Made by a program: the position numbers and the translations under genes. Below the pieces are notes generated by a model. That model ran no database searches and was not told the origin of the DNA. It saw only the letters and a program-made list of their open reading frames with translations. From Bacteroidetes bacterium ADurb.Bin008 (GTDB lineage: Bacteria; Bacteroidota; Bacteroidia; Bacteroidales; Tenuifilaceae), in the NCBI GenBank assembly GCA_002071445.1, contig MWFE01000065.1, positions 62,001 through 126,000 on the forward strand: a DNA stretch of 64,000 nucleotides, given 5' to 3'. Shown here one piece after another: positions 8,782-16,960 of this stretch. Numbering within the stretch: the first letter of the stretch is position 1; every line of letters starts with the position of its first letter.

Positions 8782-9426
8782 CAAGAAAGGCCAGCCATTT
8801 ACGCTGGTCTTCTGTTTTGTTGGAAGGCAAACCCACACAATACCGAAAGACAGGATCACGAGCGGCTTGTGCGCCTGCCTGCGGGAAGCGAGCTAATCCT
8901 GTCGGGGTCACAACGAGGACCAGCCACTTACGCTGGTCTTTCCTTTTATTGGAAGGCAATCCCACACGATACCGAAAGACAGGATCACGAGCGGCTTGTG
9001 CGCCTGCCTGCGGGAAGCGAGCTAATCCTGTCGGAGTCACAACGAGGACCAGCCACTTACGCTGGTCTTTCCTTTTATTGGAAGGCAATCCCACACGATA
9101 CCGAAAGACAGGATCACGAGCGGCCTGTGCGACCGCCTGTGGGCAGCGAGCTAATCCTGTCGGGGTCGCACTAAAGACCAGCCATTTGCGCTGGTCTTTC
9201 GATTTATTGGAAGGCAACCCCATTCGATACTGAAAGACAGGATCACGAGCGGCCTGTGCGACCGCCTGTGGGCAGCGAGCTAATCCTGTCGGGGTCGCAA
9301 CGAGGACCAGCCACATACGCTGGTCTTTTATTTTATAGAATGCTTTACCCTCCACAAAATCGAAAGACAGGATCACGAGCGGCCTGTGTGCCTGCCTTCG
9401 GGCAGCGAGCTAATCCTGTCGGGGTC
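8782..9426 (+). repeat. Five tandem 129-130 bp units, each with a terminator hairpin and a copy of the tRNA-Arg 3' end
   Basis: Copies of the 15-nt tRNA 3' segment starting AATCCTGTC begin at 8766 (the tRNA itself), 8895, 9024 (one mismatch), 9153, 9282 and 9412, so the period is 129,129,129,129,130 bp. Each unit contains, in order, a hairpin GACCAGC/GCTGGTC with 7-nt loop and a T-rich tail, a spacer, the sequence GACAGGAT, a 39-nt GC-rich segment in unit 1, and then the tRNA-end copy whose ATCCTGTC can pair with GACAGGAT. Units 1-2 resemble each other closely, as do 3-4; unit 5 is the most diverged. Because the period is a multiple of three, long open frames appear on both strands, but I do not consider them genes. 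The arrangement resembles the tyrT repeats (rtT RNA) of E. coli. Confidence 0.9.
8787..8820 (+). terminator. Intrinsic terminator of tRNA-Arg
   Basis: Stem AAGGCCAGC / GCTGGTCTT (one G-T pair) with loop CATTTAC is followed by TCTGTTTTGT. The same hairpin recurs once in each downstream repeat unit, at about 8918-8938, 9047-9067, 9176-9196 and 9305-9325. Confidence 0.75.
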
Positions 9427-9447
9427 GCAGAGAGAAGATTATTTTAA

Positions 9448-9491
9448 GGTTAATACTACTTTCTACTAAGATTTTGGAGCTAACGCCCCAA
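9448..9491. repeat. Dispersed repeat element, copy 1
   Basis: A roughly 45-bp element with the pattern TAATACT...AAGATT...GG(A/G)GCTAACGC(C/T)CC. It contains the imperfect hairpin TTTGGAGC-TAAC-GCCCCAAA. A second copy lies at 46643-46680, and its first ten bases (GGTTAATACT) recur near 9585. Both full copies are in accessory, non-coding DNA. Confidence 0.55.
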
Positions 9492-9591
9492 ATGGTTTAT
9501 GACTACTAATATACAACCTTTTTCGGTAAATGGTTGGGCCGATTGCCAGTACCTGAGATATCAGGGCTACGCCTCTTGGTTTTTAGGTTAA

Positions 9592-9813
9592 TACTTCTTT
9601 TTTTATGACACTGTAAAAACAAAAATTGACACTGTAAATGACACTGTATTAAATTTGATAAAACAAAACAGCAAAATCACAGCAGCAGAGATTAGCAAGC
9701 GTTTGAATATAAGTTTAAGCACAGCAAAAAGAAGAATTAAAGCGCTTAAAGAGAAAGGCCGTATTGTGCGTGTGGGAAGTGACAAAACAGGACACTGGAA
9801 AGTTTGTGATTAA
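9592..9813 (+). pseudogene. Remnant of a winged-helix ATP-binding protein gene (COG2865-like C-terminus)
   Basis: An open stretch of 73 codons without a plausible start codon ends at TAA 9811-9813. The translation has the repeated phrase DTVKTKIDTVNDTV, then a winged-helix-like segment with KITAAEISKRLNISLSTAKR and RIKALKEKGRIVRVGSDK. This is the usual C-terminus of AlbA-domain ATP-binding regulators related to COG2865, which have a chain of DTVN repeats before a C-terminal winged helix. The in-frame TAA at 9589-9591 and the lack of the N-terminal domains show that only the tail remains. Its location just past the tRNA array suits debris of an integrated element. Confidence 0.6.
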
Positions 9814-9994
9814 ATTAAAATAATCAAAAATAATTTCTCTATTCCGATTCCCAGTCCCGATGCATCAAGGTTGCCTTGTCAAAATTCAGGGGTTATTATC
9901 CATAAATATAAATACATCAAACCCTTAAATCAATTCTGGAAAAAAAGGGATTAAGCACACGGAAAGTTATTAACTTTACCACAAAATCAAAGGC
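9814..9994. other. Intergenic region before the esterase gene
   Basis: AT-rich sequence with a degenerate CCCGATGCATC motif near 9855 related to the CCCGA hairpins elsewhere in the window. A weak box, TAACTTTA, lies about 20-30 bp before the esterase start and could be its -7 element. Nothing else is recognised here. Confidence 0.4.
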
Positions 9995-11134
9995 ATGAAG
10001 AGGATAGCGTTCACAACCCTATTGCTGCTAATGGCATCGTTGCATTTTACCTCGGCTCAGGTAACTTTTATCCTTCAGGATATTCCGGCCAATACCCCGG
10101 AAGATTCGTATTTCTTCCTGGCCGGCAGTTTAAACCGTTGGAATCCCGGCGATAGCCTTTTCCGATTTGCCATAAATGCCCGTGGTGAATTTTCGCTCAC
10201 CCTCGATTCGGTTCCAAAATCGTTTAAGTATAAAATTTGCAGAGGGAACTGGGGCACTGTTGAGGTTGACTCGCTGGGCAGAGATGTGCCCAACAGGCTC
10301 TATGCCGATACCCTTGGGGAACGGATAATGATCAGTGTACACGGGTGGAGAGACCTTTTCCCGCAACAAAAAATTGCTTCAACCGCCTCGCCAAACGTTT
10401 TCTTCACCCCTACCAGCATTGAGATACCTCAATTCAAGCGTCGGCGCACGGTAAGGGTTTACTTTCCTCCCAACTACTCCTCCCGTCAGGCCTACCCTGT
10501 TATTTACATGTTCGACGGGCAAAACGTGTTCGATGCGTCCACCTCGTTTGCGGGAGAATGGAAAGTTGACGAGACGCTGGACAGCCTTTACCAGTCGCGA
10601 CATTTCGCCTGTATCGTGGTAGCGGTTTACCATGGCGAGAATGAGCGAATAAATGAACAAACCCCCTGGCCCAATAACGAGAAGCAGGGTGGCGATGGGG
10701 CAAAATTTGCCCAGTTCTTTGTTAAAGACCTGAAGCCATACATCGACAAGCATTACAGAACCTATCCCGACAGGGATAATACCATCATCATGGGCAGTTC
10801 GCTGGGGGGGTTAATGGCCCTCTACATGGCATTGCAGTATCCGGAGGTATTCGGGAAAGCAGGCGTGTTTTCTCCCTCGCTCTGGTGGAGCGAAAAGGCT
10901 TTTGAGCAGATGGCTAAATTCAAGAAGAAACGCACCCAAAAGATATTTATCCTGGGAGGCGAGCAGGAGGACGAGACCCTTGTTCCCAACATTGAACGTG
11001 CCGAAAAGATACTAAGAGAAGTGGGATTTGATGAGAGTGAACTTGTGGTTAAAATTGCACCCGACGGGCATCATAGCGAATGGTTTTGGGCAAGGGAATT
11101 TCCCGGAGCCGTTAAATGGTTATTCGGTTTATAA
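9995..11134 (+). CDS. Secreted alpha/beta-hydrolase esterase with N-terminal CBM48-like domain
   Basis: A 379-residue exported protein with signal peptide MKRIAFTTLLLLMASLHFTSAQ. Residues about 23-110 look like a carbohydrate-binding E-set/CBM20-48-type domain (SLNRWNPGD is the signature-like part). The rest is a putative-esterase (Fes/IroE-like) alpha/beta hydrolase: FPPNYSSRQAYPVIYMFDGQN leads to the nucleophile motif GSSLGG near residue 268, and the catalytic histidine is probably in GHHSEW near residue 358. Family members hydrolyse esters of siderophores, feruloylated sugars or trehalose mycolates; the substrate here cannot be inferred. A MORN-repeat lipoprotein follows 16 bp later and is probably co-transcribed. 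Confidence 0.85.
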   Translation: MKRIAFTTLLLLMASLHFTSAQVTFILQDIPANTPEDSYFFLAGSLNRWNPGDSLFRFAINARGEFSLTLDSVPKSFKYKICRGNWGTVEVDSLGRDVPNRLYADTLGERIMISVHGWRDLFPQQKIASTASPNVFFTPTSIEIPQFKRRRTVRVYFPPNYSSRQAYPVIYMFDGQNVFDASTSFAGEWKVDETLDSLYQSRHFACIVVAVYHGENERINEQTPWPNNEKQGGDGAKFAQFFVKDLKPYIDKHYRTYPDRDNTIIMGSSLGGLMALYMALQYPEVFGKAGVFSPSLWWSEKAFEQMAKFKKKRTQKIFILGGEQEDETLVPNIERAEKILREVGFDESELVVKIAPDGHHSEWFWAREFPGAVKWLFGL

Positions 11135-11150
11135 CTAATACTCTGAAAAA

Positions 11151-11861
11151 ATGAACTCAAGATTCATGACAGCAATAGTGCTGGTAGTGGGTATATTGCT
11201 GTTTGCCTGTGGCACAGGGGAGAAAAAGGTGGAGTACAAAAAGACTTACCATAGGAACGGGAAAGTATTTGAGGTTATCCCATACATTGACGGCAAAGTT
11301 CATGGCACTAAACTGGAGTACTACGAGAGCGGCACTCTACGCAAAGAGACTCCATACGATAGCGGATATGTTCATGGCAACGTGAAGGTTTACTACCCTG
11401 ACGGGAAACTATACTCGATTACCCCAAGGGTGAAAGGGAAGATTGAGGGCGATGTGGTTAAATACCACAAGAACGGTAATGTTCAGAGTATCACACCATA
11501 CCTAAACAATAAACTCCAGCCCGGACTCAAGGAGTATAACCCGAAAGGGGTACTTTTGGATTCGCCTCACATAGAGTTTTCGTTGAAAAAGGCAAAAATT
11601 TCGAACGACCTTTCCGTTACTCTGGAAGCAAGGGTGTCGACAGAACAAAAAAATGTGAAATTTTCGCAAGCGGTACAACTTCACGAAGATCGAATGGACT
11701 ACATCCCTCTTCAAACCGAGGATGGGGTGGGGAAACTTGTTGTAAAACTTCCCAAGGGAAGTTCCATTGACAACACTGTACTAATCCGGGCAGAGTTTGT
11801 AACCAAGTATCAGAATCGCTGCATTGTTGAGGGCACATATAGAATTAAGGCCTCAAATTGA
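11151..11861 (+). CDS. MORN-repeat lipoprotein
   Basis: A 236-residue protein with a lipoprotein signal peptide; the lipobox LFAC puts the acylated cysteine at about residue 20. Residues about 30-135 hold four to five MORN-2-type repeats, recognisable from the recurring YHRNGK / YYESGTLRKE / YYPDGKLYSI / YHKNGNVQSI phrases. The last 100 residues form a beta-rich domain I do not recognise. Databases often name such proteins 'YwqK family antitoxin', but there is no toxin partner here. The repeats probably mediate binding in the envelope. It lies 16 bp after the esterase gene. Confidence 0.8.
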   Translation: MNSRFMTAIVLVVGILLFACGTGEKKVEYKKTYHRNGKVFEVIPYIDGKVHGTKLEYYESGTLRKETPYDSGYVHGNVKVYYPDGKLYSITPRVKGKIEGDVVKYHKNGNVQSITPYLNNKLQPGLKEYNPKGVLLDSPHIEFSLKKAKISNDLSVTLEARVSTEQKNVKFSQAVQLHEDRMDYIPLQTEDGVGKLVVKLPKGSSIDNTVLIRAEFVTKYQNRCIVEGTYRIKASN

Positions 11862-11929
11862 TATTGACTTCCATTAATCTGTCTTTTTAAAAAATAAAAA
11901 AACTATTCGCATTTTACATGTGAGGTTTT

Positions 11930-11937
11930 TACCTTTG
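11930..11937 (+). promoter_or_regulatory. -7 box before the deiminase gene
   Basis: TACCTTTG (TAnnTTTG consensus) lies 32 bp before the start codon. No convincing -33 TTTG box is seen at the expected distance. Confidence 0.5.
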
Positions 11938-11969
11938 CGGTTTCCTTTGATACATCAAAACATTAGGCA

Positions 11970-14156
11970 ATGAATCGTTTATTTCTTCTTACTATTCTGA
12001 TCTTCAATATACTTTTTGTTTCAGGACAAGAACCACTTCCCAGAGGCATGACCGAGGCCGAAAGGATGATCTGGGACGATTACCTGAAGAATTACCCCGC
12101 CGACAGGGGAACTGCTCCGCCAAGCGAAATACCCCGCACTCCCTCCGAATGGGACGAAGCACAAGGTGTAATCATTACGTGGGCTTCATATGAGAATAAC
12201 CTACGCGAAATTGTACGGCACGCCAAGAATGTTGCCAAAGTTTACATTGTTTGCAGCTATCCTACCTCAGTTCAGAACTACCTATCGCAGGGCGGCGTGA
12301 ACTCTGAGAACATCGAATTTATAGTAGCTGATTACAATTCGGTTTGGGTGCGCGACTATGGCCCTCAGAGCATTTACCTGAAGGGGACCAATGAGCTGGC
12401 CTTTGTCGATTGGGTTTACAACAGGCCCCGCCCTTCCGACGACCAGGTGCCCACGGCAGTGGCCAACTACCTATCAGTACCCATATACCAAATGACCCAA
12501 TCGCCAAACCGCCTTGTGGCCACCGGTGGCAATTTCATGGCCGACGGCGATGGCAAGGGTTTCTCGTCGAAGCTGATACTGCAGGAGAACAGCTCCCTGT
12601 CGGAGAGTCAAATCGATACTTTACAAAAGAAGTATATGGGCATTCAGCCATACGTGAAAATGGAAACGCTGCCATTCGATGGTATCCACCACATAGATAT
12701 GCACATTAAGCTACTGGATGAGGAGACCCTGCTTGTGGGTCAATATCCAACCGGAGTGGCCGATGGGCCACAGATTGAGGCCAACCTCAACTACATTCTA
12801 AACAATTTTCAAACCCCATACGGTCGCCCTTACCGCGTGGTTCGCATACCCATGCCACCCGACGAGTATGGACAGTATCCCAATCAGTGGTCGGATTACC
12901 TCACCTACACCAACTCGCTAATACTAAACAACCTGGTTCTTGTTCCCATTTACGGATTGGCTCAGGATAGCGAGGCTCTCAGCATTTATCAGGAGGCCAT
13001 GCCCGGGTACAACATTGTGGGAATCAACATGCGCAACGTGATACCTGCCAGTGGAGCTATCCACTGTATTACCAAGGAGATTGCCGCCAATGACCCCATA
13101 TTTATCAGCCATGCTCCCATCCGCGATGAGGTGGAATACTCGTACACGGGTTACACATTTACTGCCAATATCTCATCGGCGTCGGGTATTCAGGAGGCAT
13201 CGCTATACTGGAGCCTGGACCCATCAGAAGGGTTCAATCAAGTGTCAATGACTGCCGACGGAGAAGAATACACTGCCACTATTTCGTACCTGCCACCTAA
13301 CTCGAAGGTGCATTACTACATAAGTGCCACCAACAACAACGAGAAAACCATAACCAAACCCCTGGTTGCGCCTCAGGGTACATATACCTTTGAAGTGGGC
13401 GAACAAGACCTCGGATTCGATTTTTCGGCCAACCAAACCGAGTTTGAAATAGGCGATGAGGTTGTGTTTACCTATATCAATCAGGGCGTTACGGCCAACT
13501 CATTCCTGTGGAACTTTGGCGAAGGGGCCAATCCCTCCACTGCCGATACCGAAGGTCCGCACACAGTTACTTACGATTCGGAGGGGCTGAAGGATATTTC
13601 TTTGACCATTAATGGAGATTTAGTGCTAACCAAGAGCGGCTACATCAATGTCACTTACACTGAACCCACCTACTTTAACCTAACCATTGAGATAGAAGGG
13701 AATGGTACCACTTCACCCGAGATTGGCACTCATCAATATGAAGAAGGCTTTTCGGTAACACTCACCGCCATACCGGATGAGGGATGGTCATTCACCCGTT
13801 GGGTAGTCAATTCCCAAGAGTACAACGAGCCTGAAGTGCAGCTTGAGATGGTTGAGGATATTCAAGCCAAGGCCTACTTTACTGATGAAGGTTCCGGGGT
13901 GGGCAGCATTGCCGCAGGCAAGCTGCTGATTTCGCCCAATCCCGCCGGCCATACCATAACCGTTTCATTTTCTGAGCAAATCGAAAAGGCAGAAATAGCC
14001 ATAATGGATATTGCCGGAAATACCGCCCTGGTTTTGCAGAATGCCAACGGCGTGAGCCAATACAAAATTGATATATCGGCGCTTACGCAAGGTATCTACG
14101 TAGTGGTTGTTAAAACCACACGCGGAGTATGGACTTCAAAGTTTGTTAAAAATTAA
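11970..14156 (+). CDS. Type IX-secreted peptidylarginine/agmatine deiminase family protein
   Basis: A 728-residue exported protein: signal peptide 1-19, catalytic domain about 25-385, a beta-sandwich segment 390-485, a PKD-like domain (FLWNFGEGANPSTA) about 490-565, a bacterial-repeat (InlB-B-like) domain about 570-640, and a type IX sorting domain from LLISPNPAGHTITV to the end. Catalytic-type residues are Asp129 (VRDYGP), His241 and Asp243 (HHID), Asn315 (YTNSL) and Cys366 (AIHC). This is the set used by Porphyromonas PPAD (D130, H236, D238, N297, C351). Arg152 and Arg154 (YNRPRP) lie where PPAD has its two substrate-carboxylate arginines. It is therefore a candidate extracellular citrullinating enzyme; agmatine deiminase activity is the alternative. 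Confidence 0.87.
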   Translation: MNRLFLLTILIFNILFVSGQEPLPRGMTEAERMIWDDYLKNYPADRGTAPPSEIPRTPSEWDEAQGVIITWASYENNLREIVRHAKNVAKVYIVCSYPTSVQNYLSQGGVNSENIEFIVADYNSVWVRDYGPQSIYLKGTNELAFVDWVYNRPRPSDDQVPTAVANYLSVPIYQMTQSPNRLVATGGNFMADGDGKGFSSKLILQENSSLSESQIDTLQKKYMGIQPYVKMETLPFDGIHHIDMHIKLLDEETLLVGQYPTGVADGPQIEANLNYILNNFQTPYGRPYRVVRIPMPPDEYGQYPNQWSDYLTYTNSLILNNLVLVPIYGLAQDSEALSIYQEAMPGYNIVGINMRNVIPASGAIHCITKEIAANDPIFISHAPIRDEVEYSYTGYTFTANISSASGIQEASLYWSLDPSEGFNQVSMTADGEEYTATISYLPPNSKVHYYISATNNNEKTITKPLVAPQGTYTFEVGEQDLGFDFSANQTEFEIGDEVVFTYINQGVTANSFLWNFGEGANPSTADTEGPHTVTYDSEGLKDISLTINGDLVLTKSGYINVTYTEPTYFNLTIEIEGNGTTSPEIGTHQYEEGFSVTLTAIPDEGWSFTRWVVNSQEYNEPEVQLEMVEDIQAKAYFTDEGSGVGSIAAGKLLISPNPAGHTITVSFSEQIEKAEIAIMDIAGNTALVLQNANGVSQYKIDISALTQGIYVVVVKTTRGVWTSKFVKN

Positions 14157-14187
14157 CAATCAATGGAATAGATCTGAGGAGCGGTAT

Positions 14188-15582
14188 CTAATCATTGGAA
14201 GTAATGGTTATGGTACTCCCCTTTTGGTCGATTATAAACTTTAGTCCCAGAGGATTGCAAACGCAATTCAGAGCTTGTTTTAAATCGGTTTTAGCGAAAT
14301 GCCCCGAGAATAAACACTGATCAATGTTTACGCCCTCGGTTTGGATTTCGATGCAGAACTGTCTTTCCAACTCGTCCAGAACCATCCTCAGGGGAGCCTC
14401 TACATAGTAATAACTACCCCTTATCCACGATACGGCTTCCATGGTATTGATGCCAAAAAGCTGTATATTGCCTGCCGACTGGTGAATGGCAAATCCGTAG
14501 CCGGACTTAACTTTGCCTTCGGGAAACCTTTGGGTTGAAACCAGTACCTCGCCCGTAAGGCATTCCACCATAAACATTTCCGAACGGCTGTAAACGTTGA
14601 AACGCGCTTCCTTTACGCAGAGGGTATCCATCCCGACAACCAGACGAAAGGGGAGTTCGCCCTTTTTCACATCAAAAAAGGCTTCGCCATTCAACGCTAC
14701 CAGCCTCCTTGTGGCAAAGCCAAACTTGCGATGGCTGATTGACGTTCCGGCATTCAGCACAACCACCGTTGAATCGGGTAGCCGTCCGTAGGCATTCTTT
14801 CCGCAGGGAGCCTCAATGGTTGCAAAGGCAAACTGCCAATCGTATATCACCGAAACTACGGCAATCAGTAGCAGAAGAACAGCCCCCAGATTCATCAACC
14901 GATGCCTCAACCTATGGTTTCTGTTCATATCGGCAATACCTTGCGAAAGCATTTCCCAAGCCTTGGCTTCGGGAAGGGAAAAAGGAACCCTAAGGCGTTG
15001 CATAATCGCGTGAAGGCGGGAGGGGCAATCCTCCAACTTCTCTATCTGATAGCCGGTTTTGGTCGTTGACACCTTTGCATACAGCTGTTTACAAAGACTT
15101 TCACCTATTTCTTTAATAAAATTTTCTACCGCCGTAATCCTCAGGTTAAGCCTGTTGGATATTTCCACGGGTGACATCCCCTCTATTTGGTTCATGAGGA
15201 ATGCCGTCCTCCGCAGGCGTGGTATTTCTGCCAGATTATCCTGCAACAGTTTGTAATCCTCGTCGTCGATGAATGGGGAGTCGACCCTGCCAAGCTTTTC
15301 GTCCCAAACAAATTCTCTCACAAAATGGAATTCGGGCTTAAGGTCAACAAATCCCTTTCTCACAATACGGTTGGCAATGGCATAGAGTATGGTTTTTATG
15401 GCATGCTGTCGGACTTTTCGCCGCAGCACCCATAGCTTGATAAAGACATCCTGAGTGAAGGCGTCGGCCATATCGGCATCGCCGGTTGCAAAGTAGCAGT
15501 AATTCCTGATGCTGTGGTAGTATTGCTCAAAGGTATCTTTAAACCACGGGCTTTCGGTATGTGACGAGGGTATTTCCTTCAC
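14188..15582 (-). CDS. Fused ECF sigma factor / FecR anti-sigma factor
   Basis: One 464-residue reading frame joins two normally separate proteins. Residues about 19-80 are sigma-70 region 2 (FTQDVFIKLW is the core), and about 110-165 are region 4 (RTAFLMNQIEGMSPVEISNRL with its helix-turn-helix). A linker 170-228 resembles the cytoplasmic N-terminus of FecR proteins, a transmembrane helix spans about 230-248 (LGAVLLLLIAVVSVI), residues about 250-380 are the FecR periplasmic domain (LNGEAFFDVKKGELPF), and about 392-460 the C-terminal DUF4974-like domain. The sigma half would be tethered to the inner membrane and need proteolytic release. The gene starts 12 bp after mqnC on the same strand. 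No STN or TonB-receptor gene adjoins it. Confidence 0.88.
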   Translation of the reverse strand: MKEIPSSHTESPWFKDTFEQYYHSIRNYCYFATGDADMADAFTQDVFIKLWVLRRKVRQHAIKTILYAIANRIVRKGFVDLKPEFHFVREFVWDEKLGRVDSPFIDDEDYKLLQDNLAEIPRLRRTAFLMNQIEGMSPVEISNRLNLRITAVENFIKEIGESLCKQLYAKVSTTKTGYQIEKLEDCPSRLHAIMQRLRVPFSLPEAKAWEMLSQGIADMNRNHRLRHRLMNLGAVLLLLIAVVSVIYDWQFAFATIEAPCGKNAYGRLPDSTVVVLNAGTSISHRKFGFATRRLVALNGEAFFDVKKGELPFRLVVGMDTLCVKEARFNVYSRSEMFMVECLTGEVLVSTQRFPEGKVKSGYGFAIHQSAGNIQLFGINTMEAVSWIRGSYYYVEAPLRMVLDELERQFCIEIQTEGVNIDQCLFSGHFAKTDLKQALNCVCNPLGLKFIIDQKGSTITITSND

Positions 15583-15594
15583 GGCTTTATCATC

Positions 15595-16707
15595 TTAATA
15601 ATGGAAAAAGTCGTTCAGGTCCTGCTCTATGTGTTGGTATGCCTGATTACGAAGCTGTGCTTCGAAGCCGGCATCGGCTATTGCCCTCTGCATGTCGTAT
15701 GCACTAACCTTATGCTTTGCCCCTGCCGAAGACACAACGTTTTCTTCGATCATAATCGACCCCAAATCGTCGGCACCGGCATGGAGGCAGATCTGTGCGA
15801 TATCCATCCCCACCGTTAGCCACGAAGCCTGTATATGTCTGATATTGGGAAGCATAATCCTGCTTAGGGCCACCATGCGTACGTACTCATCTGGAGTAAC
15901 CGTACTTTTCACACCCATTCTGCTCATCTCCGTATCCTTGTCCTGAAAAGGCCAGCAGATAAAGGCCGAGAATCCAACCGCTGCTTTAGGTTTCCTCTCC
16001 TGCAGGTCGCGTATTTTAACAAGATGCTCCATTCGCTCCGCGAGGGTTTCCACATGTCCAAACATCATGGTGGCAGTGGTAAGCAGCCCCATATTGTGAG
16101 CCTCGGCCATTACGTCCAACCATGCCTGCGAGTTGGGCTTACCGGGCGATATCAGCTTCCTAACCCTATCCACCAGTATTTCGGCCCCGCCACCGGGTAG
16201 GCTGTTTAAGCCGGCTTCCACCAGCTGTTCCAACACTTCGCGATAGGTCGTTTTCTCAAGCCGTGCTATGTGGGCTATTTCGGGTGGACTCAACGCATGC
16301 AGCTTCAGCTGCGGGAACCTCTCCTTAAGCTGCTGAAAAAGATCGATGTAAAAAGCAAGGCACAGCTTGGGATGCAATCCCCCCTGTAAAAGGATTTGGT
16401 CGCCACCATAGCGGAGCATTTCTTTGATTTTGACTACATATTCGTAGGTGGAAGTAATAAAGGCACTACCATCGCCGGGTTTGCAGTGGAAATTACAAAA
16501 CTTGCACCCCGAAATGCAAACGTTGGTAATATTGATATTCCTGTCGATTTGCCAGGTTACCCTGTTCCCGGGGACGATGGCTTGCCGCATCTGATGGGCA
16601 ATGAACATCAACTCCGTCAGGGAGGCATTGTTGAAAAGGAATAAACCCTCGTCGAGGGTTAGGAACTCGTGCCTAAGAGCCTTGGTAAATAAATCGTTGA
16701 TGCTCAT
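15595..16707 (-). CDS. mqnC: Cyclic dehypoxanthinyl futalosine synthase MqnC
   Basis: A radical-SAM enzyme of the futalosine route to menaquinone that cyclises dehypoxanthine futalosine. The Fe-S motif CISGCKFC (CX3CX2C) follows DRNINITNV as in MqnC, and HALSPPEIAHIA, GLNSLPGGGAEIL and CWPFQDKDTEM are further family-like blocks. The frame extends upstream to 16752, but MSINDLFTKAL at 16707 matches the usual N-terminus and is preceded by AGAGA, so I chose it (370 residues). MqnE is a related alternative but its motifs fit less well. No other mqn gene is in the window. The sigma-FecR fusion follows after 12 bp. Confidence 0.85.
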   Translation of the reverse strand: MSINDLFTKALRHEFLTLDEGLFLFNNASLTELMFIAHQMRQAIVPGNRVTWQIDRNINITNVCISGCKFCNFHCKPGDGSAFITSTYEYVVKIKEMLRYGGDQILLQGGLHPKLCLAFYIDLFQQLKERFPQLKLHALSPPEIAHIARLEKTTYREVLEQLVEAGLNSLPGGGAEILVDRVRKLISPGKPNSQAWLDVMAEAHNMGLLTTATMMFGHVETLAERMEHLVKIRDLQERKPKAAVGFSAFICWPFQDKDTEMSRMGVKSTVTPDEYVRMVALSRIMLPNIRHIQASWLTVGMDIAQICLHAGADDLGSIMIEENVVSSAGAKHKVSAYDMQRAIADAGFEAQLRNQAYQHIEQDLNDFFHY

Positions 16708-16882
16708 TCTCTGTGCGTGGGTAACCTTCATAAGCAACGATAAAGATAGCAATTAGTTTTTTCACAGCCATAATTCAGCGTGCATTGATAAATGCCAAAG
16801 CATAGAAAAAGCAACTATTTGTTTTTTAATATTTTGTATAATTTTTCTCTAAACAACTATATTTAAGTTTTACCCGTTTTAC

Positions 16883-16890
16883 TATCTTTG
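16883..16890 (+). promoter_or_regulatory. -7 box before pdxA
   Basis: TATCTTTG (TAnnTTTG) lies about 70 bp before the pdxA start in the divergent mqnC-pdxA spacer. The -33 element is not obvious. Confidence 0.5.
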
Positions 16891-16960
16891 TCTGTTTTTT
16901 AAATTCGTCTTACCCCTTTTTTACAAGGGCAAGGCTTTCAATTTTAATACTTCAATTGCA

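Noticed and set aside
8735-9376. Long open frames on both strands across the tRNA-Arg repeat array, including a 213-codon minus-strand frame
   Set aside because: The repeat period is a multiple of three, so any stop-free unit yields a long frame. The frames run through the tRNA and its terminators and have no resemblance to a protein family.
8782-9426. CRISPR array
   Set aside because: Units are nearly identical over their whole 129 bp with no short repeat alternating with unique spacers, and no cas gene is nearby.
11151-11861. Antitoxin of a toxin-antitoxin pair (YwqK-type name)
   Set aside because: No toxin gene is adjacent, and the lipoprotein signal with MORN repeats fits an envelope protein instead.
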